A DNA stretch of 64,000 nt, from assembly GCF_900111005.1 (NCBI RefSeq), contig NZ_FOFV01000018.1, positions 62,001-126,000 of the forward strand, given 5' to 3'. This DNA is from Lentzea albida (GTDB lineage: Bacteria > Actinomycetota > Actinomycetes > Mycobacteriales > Pseudonocardiaceae). Below the pieces are notes generated by a model that ran no database searches, had not been told where the DNA came from, and saw nothing but the letters and a program-made list of their open reading frames with translations. Positions 42,189 through 49,848 of the stretch are shown here, one piece after another (position 1 is the first letter of the stretch; each line of letters opens with the position of its first letter). The translations under genes and the position numbers were made by a program.

Positions 42189-42842
42189 ATGACCGACACA
42201 GCACTCGAGTCGCTCTACGCCTACCCGCCGGGCCGCACGTGGGTGACCGCGAACTTCGTGTCCAGCGTGGACGGTGCGGTGTCGGTCGACGGGCGGTCGG
42301 CCGGGCTCGGCTCCCCCGCGGACAGGAAGATCTACCTGCTCGGGCGCGAACTCGCGGACGTGGTGCTGGTGGGTGCGGGGACCGTGCTGGCCGAGGGGTA
42401 CCGAGGTGCCAGGCGCGCGAGGCCCTTGCCGATCGCGGTGGTCACGGCGAGCGGATCCCTCACGCCGGACCTGCCGCTGTTCACCGACACGGCGGTGCCG
42501 CCGATCGTGATCACGACCGGGGCGGCCCGGATGCCCGCGCTGCCCGCGGACGTGGTCGTCGCCGGGGAGACCGAGGTCGACCTGGAGGTGGCCGTCGCCG
42601 AGCTCGCGGCGCGCGGGCTGCACCGGATCGATCTCGAGGGCGGGCCCCGCCTGTTCGGGTCGATGGTGGCCGCGGGGCTGGTGGACGGGCTGAACCTGAC
42701 CGTCGCGCCGGTGCTCGCGGCCGGGGACGCCTCGCGGATCGCGCACGGCCCGGTGGTCCCGCCCGTGGACCTTGCTCTGGCGTCGGTGCTGCGTGCGGAC
42801 GACGTGCTCCTGCTGCGTTATCAGCGGCGGAATTCCAGCTGA
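42189..42842 (+). CDS. RibD C-terminal/pyrimidine reductase-like (dihydrofolate reductase fold) protein
   Basis: 217 residues. RTWVTANFVSSVDGAVSVDG at the start, ADVVLVGAGTVLAEGY and HRIDLEGGPRLFGSMVAAGL are the NADPH- and substrate-binding segments of 5-amino-6-(5-phosphoribosylamino)uracil reductases. It has no deaminase domain, and no riboflavin genes are adjacent, so the substrate is uncertain. An in-frame ATG at 42159 would add ten residues. Divergent from zapE and followed 17 bases later by the ligase gene. Confidence 0.85.
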   Translation: MTDTALESLYAYPPGRTWVTANFVSSVDGAVSVDGRSAGLGSPADRKIYLLGRELADVVLVGAGTVLAEGYRGARRARPLPIAVVTASGSLTPDLPLFTDTAVPPIVITTGAARMPALPADVVVAGETEVDLEVAVAELAARGLHRIDLEGGPRLFGSMVAAGLVDGLNLTVAPVLAAGDASRIAHGPVVPPVDLALASVLRADDVLLLRYQRRNSS

Positions 42843-42859
42843 AGAGGCAGGATGTGCGC

Positions 42860-43924
42860 GTGGACCTACCGCTGACGCCACCCCTGCAGCCGATGCTCGC
42901 CACGGCCGTGGACGGCATCCCGGACGACGCGAACCTGTTCTTCGAACCGAAGTGGGACGGGTTCCGGTGCGTGGTGTTCCGCTCCGGCGACGAGGTGCTG
43001 CTCCAGTCGCGCAGCGGCAAGCCGCTCAACCGCTACTTCCCCGAGGTCGCCGCGTCGATGCTCGACGTGCTGCCCGACCGCGTGGTCGTCGACGGGGAGC
43101 TGGTGGTCGCGAAGAACGAGGAGCTGGACTTCGACGCGTTGTCCGAGCGCATCCACCCGGCGGCCTCGCGGGTGGCGCTGCTGTCGGAGTCGACGCCGGC
43201 CACGTTCGTCGCGTTCGACCTGCTGGCGCTCGGGTCCGAGGTGCTGCTGGAGTCGCCGACGGTCGCGCGGCGCGAGGCGTTGCTGGAGCTGCCGGGGCTG
43301 AACGTGACGCCCGCGACGACGTCCGCCGAGACGGCGCGGCAGTGGTTCACGCTGTTCGAGGGCGCCGGGCTCGACGGGGTGATGGGCAAGCCGTCGGACG
43401 GCCCGTACACGCCGGGCAAGCGTTCGATGATCAAGGTGAAGCACGCCCGCACCGCCGACGTCGTGCTCGCGGGCCTGCGCTGGCACAAGGACACCGAGCC
43501 CGGCACGGCGGTCGGGTCGTTGCTGCTCGGCGTCTACGACTCGGACGACGTGCTGCACCACATCGGCGTCTGCGGGTCGTTCAAGGCCGCGGAACGGCGT
43601 GAGCTGGCCGAGGAGCTGGCGCCGCTGATCACCACGGCCGACGACCACCCGTGGGCGGGTCCCGTCTCCGGCCAGCGGATCCCCGGTGAGATCAACCGGT
43701 GGCGCGGCAAGCAGGCCGAGTACGTGGCGCTGCGGCCCGAGCGCGTGCTGGAGATCCACTACACCCAGACCGAGGGCGAGCACCCCGTGCGGCTGCGGCA
43801 CAACGGCCAGTTCGCGCGGTGGCGGCCGGACCGCGAACCGCTGTCGTGCCGCTACGACCAGCTGGAGATCCCCGCCCGCTACGACGTGGCCTCGGTGCTG
43901 AAGGGCGAGCTCAAAGCCCGTTAG
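42860..43924 (+). CDS. ligC: ATP-dependent DNA ligase, LigC-like
   Basis: 354 residues from the GTG at 42860, which has AGGA seven bases upstream. The nucleophile is Lys31 in EPKWDGFR. Motif III lies near VDGELVV and motif V at GVMGKPSD, then SMIKVKHART, followed by an OB-fold. There is no polymerase or nuclease domain, so it resembles the stand-alone LigC of mycobacteria, implicated in repair. No Ku or LigD gene is next to it. Convergent with the EamA gene (4-bp overlap). Confidence 0.88.
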   Translation: MDLPLTPPLQPMLATAVDGIPDDANLFFEPKWDGFRCVVFRSGDEVLLQSRSGKPLNRYFPEVAASMLDVLPDRVVVDGELVVAKNEELDFDALSERIHPAASRVALLSESTPATFVAFDLLALGSEVLLESPTVARREALLELPGLNVTPATTSAETARQWFTLFEGAGLDGVMGKPSDGPYTPGKRSMIKVKHARTADVVLAGLRWHKDTEPGTAVGSLLLGVYDSDDVLHHIGVCGSFKAAERRELAEELAPLITTADDHPWAGPVSGQRIPGEINRWRGKQAEYVALRPERVLEIHYTQTEGEHPVRLRHNGQFARWRPDREPLSCRYDQLEIPARYDVASVLKGELKAR

Positions 43925-44790
43925 ACGTCTGGCCTGGCCGACCTCGTCGCGCCGACCGACGCGATCACGACGCAGCCGACGGCGAGCCACTGGGCGGGTT
44001 TCAGCTGCTCACCGAGCAGCAGCAGACCGGCGACCGCGGCGACCGCCGGTTCCATCGACATCAGGATCCCGAACACGCGCGGCGGCATGCGGCGCAACGC
44101 CTCCAGCTCCAGCGAGTACGGCACCACCGACGACATCAGCGCGACCGCGAACCCGGCCGCGAGCACGAGCGGGTCGAGCATCGCCGTGCCGGCCGACGTG
44201 ACACCGAACGGCACCGCGATCACCGCCCCGACCACCATCGCGAGCGCCAGGCCCCTGCCGTCCGTGGTCTGGCTGCCGAGCTTGGCCGTCACGAGGATGT
44301 ACGCCGCCCAGCACGCGCCCGCGGCCAGCGCGAACAGCACACCCGTCCACAGCAGACCGCCCTGCACGCCGGTGAGCAGCACGACGCCGACGCCCGCGAG
44401 CAGCACCCACACGCCGTCGAGCCAGCGCCGGGAGCCCGCGATCGCCACCGCGAGCGGCCCGAGGAACTCGATCGTGACGGCCGCGCCGAGCGGGATGCGG
44501 GCGAGCGAGGCGTAGAAGCAGAGGTTCATCGCGGCGAGCACCGCGCCGTAGGTGAGGACGGTGATCAGCGTGCGGCGGTCGAGCCGCAGCGACGGGCGCC
44601 AGATCGCGACGAGGATCAACGCGGCCATGACCAGGCGCAACGTGACCGTGCCCGCCGAGCCCGCGACGGCGAACAGCTGTTTCGCGAACGCCGCGCCGAC
44701 CTGCACGCTGACGATGCCGAGCAGCACGAGCGCCGTCGGCGGGACGCCGCCCAGGAGACGGGCCGCAGGCAGCCGATCAGCGTGGTCCAT
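43921..44790 (-). CDS. EamA/RhtA-type exporter (DMT superfamily)
   Basis: 289 residues from ATG at 44790, ten membrane segments in two EamA repeats. LVLLGIVSVQVGAAFAKQLF opens the first repeat, and VVPYSLELEALRRMPPRVFG with ILMSMEPAVAAVAGLLLLGE closes the second, as in threonine/homoserine exporter RhtA. Likely exports amino acids or related metabolites. Substrate not determinable. Confidence 0.88.
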   Translation of the reverse strand: MDHADRLPAARLLGGVPPTALVLLGIVSVQVGAAFAKQLFAVAGSAGTVTLRLVMAALILVAIWRPSLRLDRRTLITVLTYGAVLAAMNLCFYASLARIPLGAAVTIEFLGPLAVAIAGSRRWLDGVWVLLAGVGVVLLTGVQGGLLWTGVLFALAAGACWAAYILVTAKLGSQTTDGRGLALAMVVGAVIAVPFGVTSAGTAMLDPLVLAAGFAVALMSSVVPYSLELEALRRMPPRVFGILMSMEPAVAAVAGLLLLGEQLKPAQWLAVGCVVIASVGATRSARPDV

Positions 44791-44854
44791 GCCCCCATCC
44801 TGTCTCACCTTCAATTCACCTGTGCCGTGCGAGGCTCAGGCTCCCGGAGTGTGG

Positions 44855-46405
44855 ATGAGAGTGAGGAAATCTGTGCGTCGCGCTGCCTTGGCCCTGGTGG
44901 CGGTGAGCGTGCTGACGGCGTGCAGCGCGGGTCCCTCGAACCGGCCGGTGATCGCGGTCAGGGGTGAGGAGAACCAGCCCGTCGACCAGAGCGCGCTCGC
45001 AGGACCCCAGCCCGTGCCCCCGCTCGGCGAGTACAAGACGGACTCGCTGCAGTGGTCCCAGTGCGACGAGCAGATGAAGGACCGCTTCGGCGCGGACGCT
45101 CCCCAGGGCGACCTGAGGTACGAATGCGCGCGCATGACCGCCGTGCTCGACCCGCCGGGACGTCCCGGCCGCGGCCAGCTCGGCATCGCGCTGACCCGCG
45201 TCGGCACGGGCAAGAGCGCGCTGGTCGTCGTCAACGACCCCGGCGGCGAGCCCGGCACGCTGAAGGCCGCGCGGCTGGCGGCGGCGCTGCCCAAGGACGT
45301 CCTCAGCACGTACACGATCATCGGCATGGACCGGCGGGGCACGGGCCGTTCGGACGGCATGTCGTGCGTGCCGCCGGCGACGCGCGCGCTGCTCATGGAG
45401 TACGACCCGGCCGAGACCGAGCAGTCGAACCTCGTGGTCGCCGCCGGTGAGGCGTCGCAGGAGTGCGTGCTCGACCTCGAGGGCAGGCTGACCGCGTTCG
45501 ACTCGTGGCGCGCGGCCGCCGACCTCGAACGGCTCCGCGAGTTCCTCGGCTCCGAGCGCCTCAACGCCATCGGTCTCGGCGAGGGCTCGCGCGTCATCAC
45601 CACCTACGCGCAGCGCTACCCGAACCGCATCGGCCGCACCGTCCTCGACGGCGCCCCCGACCCGGCGCTCGACCAGGTCGGCGTCCTCGAGTCCCGTGCC
45701 GTGGCGGCCGAGGCGACGTTCGACGCGTTCGCCCGCGACTGCAAGACCCGCGGCTGCGCCCTGGCGAACCCGCGCGAGGACGTCGCCGCTCTCCTGACCC
45801 AGCTGCGGTCCGGACGCGTGCGCGGCGAGTACCTCGACCTCACCCCCGGCTCGGCGCTGAACGCGATCGTCGCGGGCCTCGCCGACCGCGCGAAGTGGCC
45901 GGCGCTGGCCGACTCCCTGGTCAAGGCCCGCGCCGGCGACAGCACGGGCCTGTTCGCCCTGCTCGACCCGCTGGTCAACGACCTGGACGAGAACCCGCCG
46001 CGCTTCGACGCGGGCCTGATCATCGGCTGCAACGACACCTCCACCCGCATCCCGCCGGACCGGGTCAAGGCCCTCACCGCGGACTGGCAGTCGAAGCACG
46101 CGATGTTCGGGGCCCTGTTCGCCCGCCAACTGCTGCACTGCAACCCGTTCGTGCCACCGAAGGCCGAGAAGGTCGAGCCGCTCAAGAGCGCGCCGCCGAT
46201 CGTGGTCCTGAGCACGGCCAACGACGCTTCCACCCCCGCGCCCGGCACCGAGCACGCGGCGCAGCGGCTGCCGGGGTCGGCGTTGGTCGCGTGGCAGGGC
46301 AGCGGGCACGGCGCCCTGGGGTTGTCGGGATGTGCCACCACGGCGGTGCGGGACTACCTGGTGGACGCGAAGGTGCCGTCCAACGGCACCGTCTGCCCGC
46401 CCTGA
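44855..46405 (+). CDS. TAP-like alpha/beta-hydrolase lipoprotein lacking the nucleophile serine
   Basis: 516 residues. ATG with GGAG five bases upstream. Lipoprotein signal with lipobox VLTAC at about residues 19-23. It follows the tripeptidyl-aminopeptidase (SCO7095/TAP) layout: oxyanion region VVVNDPGGEPG, YTIIGMDRRGTGRSDG, the elbow, NDASTPAP with a possible catalytic Asp, and the His in QGSGHGALGLSGC. The nucleophile elbow reads AIGLGEGS where active members have GKSYGT or similar, so glycine stands at the serine position. It may be a non-catalytic surface protein, or may use another residue. Confidence 0.85.
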   Translation: MRVRKSVRRAALALVAVSVLTACSAGPSNRPVIAVRGEENQPVDQSALAGPQPVPPLGEYKTDSLQWSQCDEQMKDRFGADAPQGDLRYECARMTAVLDPPGRPGRGQLGIALTRVGTGKSALVVVNDPGGEPGTLKAARLAAALPKDVLSTYTIIGMDRRGTGRSDGMSCVPPATRALLMEYDPAETEQSNLVVAAGEASQECVLDLEGRLTAFDSWRAAADLERLREFLGSERLNAIGLGEGSRVITTYAQRYPNRIGRTVLDGAPDPALDQVGVLESRAVAAEATFDAFARDCKTRGCALANPREDVAALLTQLRSGRVRGEYLDLTPGSALNAIVAGLADRAKWPALADSLVKARAGDSTGLFALLDPLVNDLDENPPRFDAGLIIGCNDTSTRIPPDRVKALTADWQSKHAMFGALFARQLLHCNPFVPPKAEKVEPLKSAPPIVVLSTANDASTPAPGTEHAAQRLPGSALVAWQGSGHGALGLSGCATTAVRDYLVDAKVPSNGTVCPP

Positions 46406-46459
46406 CCCAGGTCCGGGCAGGACGATTCACGGTCTCGCCCCGAGCCTTCGGACATGGCG

Positions 46460-46502
46460 CGGGGAGCCCTTCGCGTGACCTCGACGCGACGAGGGCTCCC
46501 CG
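46460..46502. terminator. Long bidirectional hairpin
   Basis: CGGGGAGCCCT (46460-46470) and AGGGCTCCCCG (46492-46502), perfect 11-bp arms, with an inner TCGCGT/ACGCGA stem. It serves the lipoprotein gene from the left and the cysteine-rich mini-gene from the right. Confidence 0.7.
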
Positions 46503-46516
46503 CCCGAAACACCGTG

Positions 46517-46582
46517 TCAGCAGCTGGAACAGCAGCCGCAGCCGGGACCCGTGCACCCGGAACAGCACCCACACGTACCCAT
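46517..46582 (-). CDS. Cysteine-rich mini-protein, 21 residues
   Basis: ATG at 46582 is preceded by GGGGAGG five bases away, a near-ideal ribosome site, and the frame ends in TGA followed by a strong hairpin. Eight of 21 residues are cysteine, arranged as two copies of CGCCSxC (CGCCSGC and CGCCSSC) separated by TGPG, with MGT ahead of the first. It could bind metal as a miniature metallothionein, carry a metal cluster, or be a peptide precursor. An in-frame ATG 14 codons upstream would add a short charged leader but lacks a good ribosome site. No family recognised. Confidence 0.6.
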   Translation of the reverse strand: MGTCGCCSGCTGPGCGCCSSC

Positions 46583-46721
46583 CAGGGCCTCCCCGTCCTC
46601 CAAGCCGGACCTGCCGCGGGACATCCGCGCACCCCACGGTCCGCCCCACCACCAGCCCTGGGAACCCCCCTCACCCGAACGCGTGGGGACTACCACCGGG
46701 GAGTCGCAGCGCGTGATACCG

Positions 46722-47411
46722 CTACGCGCCCAGGTCTTCCAGGGCCTTCTGGGCTGCCTCCAGTTCAGCGCGCAACTGCTCCACCCGGGCGAGCTGCTGG
46801 GCACGCGCCGCGTTCAGGACGCCCTCGACGATCTCGGCCACCTCGGGCGTGAGGAGCTTCGCCGCCTGGGCCACGGCGGCGGGCGGCACCGGGGTCGGCT
46901 TGACCGCCCTGCGGGTGCCCTGCAGCACCTCCACGGACCACTCGCCCTCGCCCGTCGTCACCAGCGTGACGGTGACCTCGGGGACGGCGGCGCTCTTCGC
47001 CGCGGGCTTGCGGGCGGGCTTCGGCGGCGCCTGCTCGACGGCAGCGGGCGCGGGTTTCGGCTTGGGGGCCGCGGGCTTCACCGGCGCCTCCGGGACGTAG
47101 GGGTGGATGATCTCAGTCTCGCGCGGCGGCTCCGGCGCCGCAGGGGGCGGGGTGGCCGGCTTCTTACGGGGCGGGGGCTTCTCCAGCGTCAGCTCGGCCA
47201 GGCCGAACGACATCTCGTCCTTCGAGCCCGTGGGCCGGACCTGGATGAAGTCGCCCTCGGGAGGATCGGTGACGGCCAGCAGCTTCGCCGACCTGCCCTC
47301 CTCCATGCCGACCGCGGCCGCCGTGAACCACACCATCGGCTGAGTGCCCTCGTCCAACTGCGCGCGCAGATCGGCGACGTCCTCCACCGACAGCCCGCTC
47401 TTCTTCGCCAT
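46722..47411 (-). CDS. Lys/Pro/Ala-rich protein with conserved N-terminal domain
   Basis: 229 residues from ATG at 47411, GGGGAGG seven bases upstream. Residues 1-75 are a compact domain (SGLSVEDVADLRAQLDEGTQ, EEGRSAKLLAVTDPPEGDFI, GSKDEMSFGLAELTL). A linker rich in Pro, Lys and Ala follows (about 76-150). The C-terminal part has TVTLVTTGEGEWSVEVLQG and ends in a coiled-coil-like helix (AARAQQLARVEQLRAELEAA). Soluble. The layout suggests a DNA- or translation-associated scaffold, but I cannot name the family with certainty (possibly DUF6319). Confidence 0.8.
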   Translation of the reverse strand: MAKKSGLSVEDVADLRAQLDEGTQPMVWFTAAAVGMEEGRSAKLLAVTDPPEGDFIQVRPTGSKDEMSFGLAELTLEKPPPRKKPATPPPAAPEPPRETEIIHPYVPEAPVKPAAPKPKPAPAAVEQAPPKPARKPAAKSAAVPEVTVTLVTTGEGEWSVEVLQGTRRAVKPTPVPPAAVAQAAKLLTPEVAEIVEGVLNAARAQQLARVEQLRAELEAAQKALEDLGA

Positions 47412-47515
47412 CGCGCTGCCTCCCCAATCGAACACCTGTGCCCCAGCATGCCCTACACCCCCGACAATTCTGAGCACAGGGTCGGCAACAAGATCATCAA
47501 CGGGTTGCGGATTTC

Positions 47516-47531
47516 GTGAGAGCGCTCTCAC
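47516..47531. promoter_or_regulatory. Perfect 16-bp palindrome, LacI-type operator look
   Basis: GTGAGAGCGCTCTCAC. The core TGAGAGCGCTCTCA resembles operators of LacI-family repressors (the CebR box is TGGGAGCGCTCCCA). It lies 105 bases upstream of the gene starting at 47411. No LacI regulator or sugar operon is in the window. Confidence 0.45.
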
Positions 47532-47541
47532 ACTACGGAGA

Positions 47542-47631
47542 TCAGGCCTCTTCCGCCTTCTCGACCTCTTCGGCGCGCAGCCGGTACTCGCACCCGTACT
47601 CGACCGCGTACGAGAGGTCGTAGACGTGCAC
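47542..47631 (-). pseudogene. Short frame resembling a gene's C-terminus
   Basis: 29 codons from GTG, starting VHVYDLSYAVEYGCEYRLR and ending in an acidic helix (AEEVEKAEEA). An in-frame stop lies four codons upstream of the GTG. The ending looks like the tail of a longer protein, as if an element had inserted or recombined near 47640. It could equally be a tiny independent gene (GAGAGG eight bases before the GTG). Confidence 0.35.
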
Positions 47632-47860
47632 GATCTTTGCCTCTCACGTCAGCTACCTGCAGCTATCCCTCACGGAACGGTGTTGATCAGGCATTTCCTG
47701 TTGAGCAGAGTTGGCTGTGATGAGTACCCGTTGGGTGCCTCACGGAACAGAGACGGAACAGCCATCGCGGATTAGGCCATCCGCGCCGGAGTCACATCCG
47801 ACGTGGCGACGCACCCCGTGACTACCGTCAGCCGATGATCATTCGAGGGTGGGGCCGCCG

Positions 47861-48097
47861 GTGAAATCCAAGCGTCGAGTTGTCCGCGGCATCACGCCAG
47901 CAGGTGCCGACGTTCCCTTGGTCCTGGATGTCACGCCAGACCAGCTAATCGGGGTGTACGCCAGGACCGACGACACCGTCCTGTTCTCGCCGCGGCAGAT
48001 CAGCCAGCTGATCGACCACCTGCGAGAGCTCCAAGCGCACGCACTGGAGGGCGTAGTCTGGCCCGAACCAGGCATCCCAGGTGCTCCTGAGATGTGA
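47861..48097 (+). CDS. Small hypothetical protein
   Basis: 78 residues from GTG at 47861 (an earlier in-frame GTG at 47849 would add four). Sequence features: basic start KSKRRVVRGITPAGADVPLV, then LDVTPDQLIGVYARTDDTVLF and a C-terminal helix SPRQISQLIDHLRELQAHAL. Followed by a strong terminator. Convergent with the DUF397 gene. No known domain. Confidence 0.6.
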   Translation: MKSKRRVVRGITPAGADVPLVLDVTPDQLIGVYARTDDTVLFSPRQISQLIDHLRELQAHALEGVVWPEPGIPGAPEM

Positions 48098-48099
48098 GG

Positions 48100-48134
48100 A
48101 AGGGGCGAGCCGAGTAGTCATCGGCTCACCCCTT
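48100..48134. terminator. Bidirectional terminator
   Basis: AAGGGGCGAGCCGA (48100-48113) pairs with TCGGCTCACCCCTT (48121-48134) with one mismatch around a 7-base loop, between two convergent stop codons. Confidence 0.75.
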
Positions 48135-48147
48135 CGTTCGTCTGCGG

Positions 48148-48345
48148 TCAGGCGTCGAACGTGCCCGCCTTCACCGCGGTCATGAACGCGGCGGCGGCAC
48201 CCTCGCCAAGGCGGAGGGCACCCGCTGCCGGGTTCTTGCTGTCACGGACGGCACGGACGCCGGCGACGACCTCCACGCAGTTGCCGCCTTCTACTCCGCT
48301 GCGGCTCGACTTGCGCCACGCCGCTCCCGCAAGGTCCGGGGTCAT
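48148..48345 (-). CDS. DUF397 protein
   Basis: 65 residues from ATG at 48345 with AAGGAGG six bases upstream. WRKSSRSGVEGGNCVEVV and AVRDSKNP are the DUF397 signature. It sits right after an XRE/DUF5753 regulator gene (20-bp gap), the usual actinobacterial pair of the WhiJ/BldB-like type, in which the small protein is thought to modulate the DNA-binding partner. Confidence 0.93.
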   Translation of the reverse strand: MTPDLAGAAWRKSSRSGVEGGNCVEVVAGVRAVRDSKNPAAGALRLGEGAAAAFMTAVKAGTFDA

Positions 48346-48365
48346 CCCGTACCTCCTTCGCACTC

Positions 48366-49214
48366 TCACAGGTTGCGGGTCAATGAAACCAGGTGCGAGA
48401 GGCTGTCTTCAGGGCTGAGCGCCAGGCGCGTGATCTGCTCGAACTTGGCGCTGTAGCTGTCGAGGTCACTCTTTCGATCCAAATAGAGCGAGCCGCGACC
48501 GTTCTCCAGATAGACGGTGTTCATCCGAGGCTCCTCGTCGAAGCCGAGGAGAAGGAACGGTGCCGTCATGGCCGGGTGCGCACCAGCGGAGAACGGCAGG
48601 ACCTGAATCGTGTGCTGCTCCGCAGCCTTGGCGAGAGCGCGAAGCTGGGCGGTCATCACATCCTTGCCGCCAACCAGACGCAGCAGAACGGCCTCGTTGA
48701 GCACCGCGTGGAACGACGGCGGATTCGCGTCGATCAACGTCTGCTGACGCAGCAAACGCAGCTCGATCTGATTCGCCAGCCACTCATCGGTGGCGGTCGG
48801 GTTGCCCGCCAGCAGAATGGCGCGGATGTAGTCGGGCGTCTGCAGCAGACCTGGCACCAACTCGGATTCGTACGCCTGAAGCGTGGACGCGTCGTGCTCG
48901 TATCCGAGGAACAGGCGGAACCAGTCGGGCACCAGCTTGGAATAGGTCACCCAGTAGCCCGGCTGATTCGCCTCGTGCGCCAAGCCCAGCAGTTCATCCC
49001 GCTTCTCGTCGGACAAGCCGTACCGCATCGCGAGAAGCTTCACGTACATCGGCTTGATCGATTGCCTGCCACCTTCGATCTTCGACAGCGTTCCGGCGGT
49101 CACTTCGATCTCGGCAGCCGCATCTTTAGCCGACACGCGGGCAGCGGCGCGGTGCTCGGCAAGTTCGTGACCGAGCTGCCATCTGCGGATCGTCGGGCCG
49201 GGCTTGCCGCTCAT
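48366..49214 (-). CDS. XRE-family regulator with DUF5753 domain
   Basis: 282 residues. The helix-turn-helix is at about 14-72 (LAEHRAAARVSAKDAAAEIE, VTAGTLSKIEGGRQSIKPMY). The DUF5753 domain follows from about 95 (LQAYESELVPGLLQTPDYIR, VLNEAVLLRLVGG, VLPFSAGAHPAMTAPFLLLGF). Such WhiJ-like proteins pair with DUF397 partners and influence development or mobile-element genes. A palindrome at 49302-49318 upstream is a likely operator. Confidence 0.93.
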   Translation of the reverse strand: MSGKPGPTIRRWQLGHELAEHRAAARVSAKDAAAEIEVTAGTLSKIEGGRQSIKPMYVKLLAMRYGLSDEKRDELLGLAHEANQPGYWVTYSKLVPDWFRLFLGYEHDASTLQAYESELVPGLLQTPDYIRAILLAGNPTATDEWLANQIELRLLRQQTLIDANPPSFHAVLNEAVLLRLVGGKDVMTAQLRALAKAAEQHTIQVLPFSAGAHPAMTAPFLLLGFDEEPRMNTVYLENGRGSLYLDRKSDLDSYSAKFEQITRLALSPEDSLSHLVSLTRNL

Positions 49215-49533
49215 TCAGTCCTCCGTGGCGTCGATGTGCGTGACCATCCTGCACCCGCGCTCAACCGTGTTTCCTGCGGTTCACCCTTCTGCGGCAATGC
49301 CCGCAGGAAATTCCTGCGCTATGTTTCCTGAGCACCCGCCGGACGGCGGCGGGAGGCAGCCCGCCCCGCCGCACTCTCACAGGTCAACGGCGGGGCGGGC
49401 CCCGCTTCACGCACGTCGCCACTACTAGGTGAGCGGCGTACCCCTACGCGGGAGCGGGGTGCTTGCCCTACGCAGCAGACACCAGCCCGGTGAACACCTG
49501 CGTGGGGCAGGCCTCAGCGAACGGGAGGCGCAC
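49215..49533. promoter_or_regulatory. 319-bp regulatory gap with TTCCTGCG repeats
   Basis: Between divergent genes. Contains the palindrome CGCAGGAAATTCCTGCG (49302-49318), a further half-site TTTCCTGCGG (49270-49279) and TGTTTCCTGAG near 49322. Probably the binding region of the XRE regulator, controlling itself and the rightward mini-operon. A direct repeat CCCTACGC occurs at 49442 and 49466. No convincing gene. Confidence 0.55.
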
Positions 49534-49848
49534 ATGGTCGGGTGGTGGATCTCGATGGGCTGTCTGCTGGTTGCCGTTCTGGCCGTGACGCCCCGCTACA
49601 ACCGCCACCGTGCGCGGAGGGTCCAGGTCGCTCGAGTCCGGGCGCGTCTCGCGGCTTGGCCCTCCGCCCCGCAGTCCCCGGTCGGCGGAATTCCCGCGCC
49701 TCGCAACGCACCGCCGACCGGGCCGAAGCAGCCGGTCAGAGCCCTGGACCTCCCCGACAGGGGCACTGGCCGGCGTCGTCCCAAGGTGGAGCTCGGTGAC
49801 CCGAGTCTCCTGAGCTCCACCTTGGTTCCAGGTTGGAGGTTCAGGTGA
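49534..49848 (+). CDS. Small membrane protein (mini-operon gene 1)
   Basis: 104 residues from ATG at 49534 with GGGAGG five bases upstream. One N-terminal membrane segment (MVGWWISMGCLLVAVLAVTP) followed by a very basic stretch (RYNRHRARRVQVARVRARLA) and a proline-rich tail. Its 3' coding part contains a perfect 14-bp inverted repeat, and its stop overlaps the next start (GTGA). No family recognised. Confidence 0.65.
   Translation: MVGWWISMGCLLVAVLAVTPRYNRHRARRVQVARVRARLAAWPSAPQSPVGGIPAPRNAPPTGPKQPVRALDLPDRGTGRRRPKVELGDPSLLSSTLVPGWRFR
49781..49825 (+). terminator. Intragenic hairpin ahead of mini-operon gene 2
   Basis: CCAAGGTGGAGCTC (49781-49794) and GAGCTCCACCTTGG (49812-49825), perfect arms, 17-base loop, within the 3' coding end of gene 1 and 20 bases before the GTG of gene 2. 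Could be an attenuator, or an RNA structure that sets the ratio of gene products. Confidence 0.5.

Larger units (their letters stand above)
47412..47860. other. Gene-poor 450-bp junction
   Basis: Holds a perfect 16-bp palindrome (47516-47531), a 29-codon frame (47542-47631) and two direct repeats CCTCACGGAAC (47668-47678 and 47738-47748), with further CGGAACAG copies. No full gene on either strand. It may be one end of the mobile region that continues to the right. Confidence 0.5.

Noticed and set aside
42860..43924. LigD of non-homologous end joining
   Set aside because: Only the ligase and OB domains are present, with no polymerase or nuclease domain and no Ku gene nearby.
46460..46502. 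CRISPR-like repeat
   Set aside because: A single inverted repeat, not a repeat-spacer array. No CRISPR array was seen anywhere in the window.
46182..46652. 156-codon frame covering the cysteine-rich mini-gene region
   Set aside because: Different frame from the one with the ribosome site; Arg/Pro-rich shadow composition.
47641..47860. Search for a tRNA or tmRNA as integration target
   Set aside because: No cloverleaf-like sequence or T-loop motif seen here or near the other gaps.
49321..49428. 35-codon frame in the XRE upstream gap (starts MFPEHPPDGGG)
   Set aside because: No ribosome site, Pro/His/Arg-rich composition, and it overlaps operator-like repeats.
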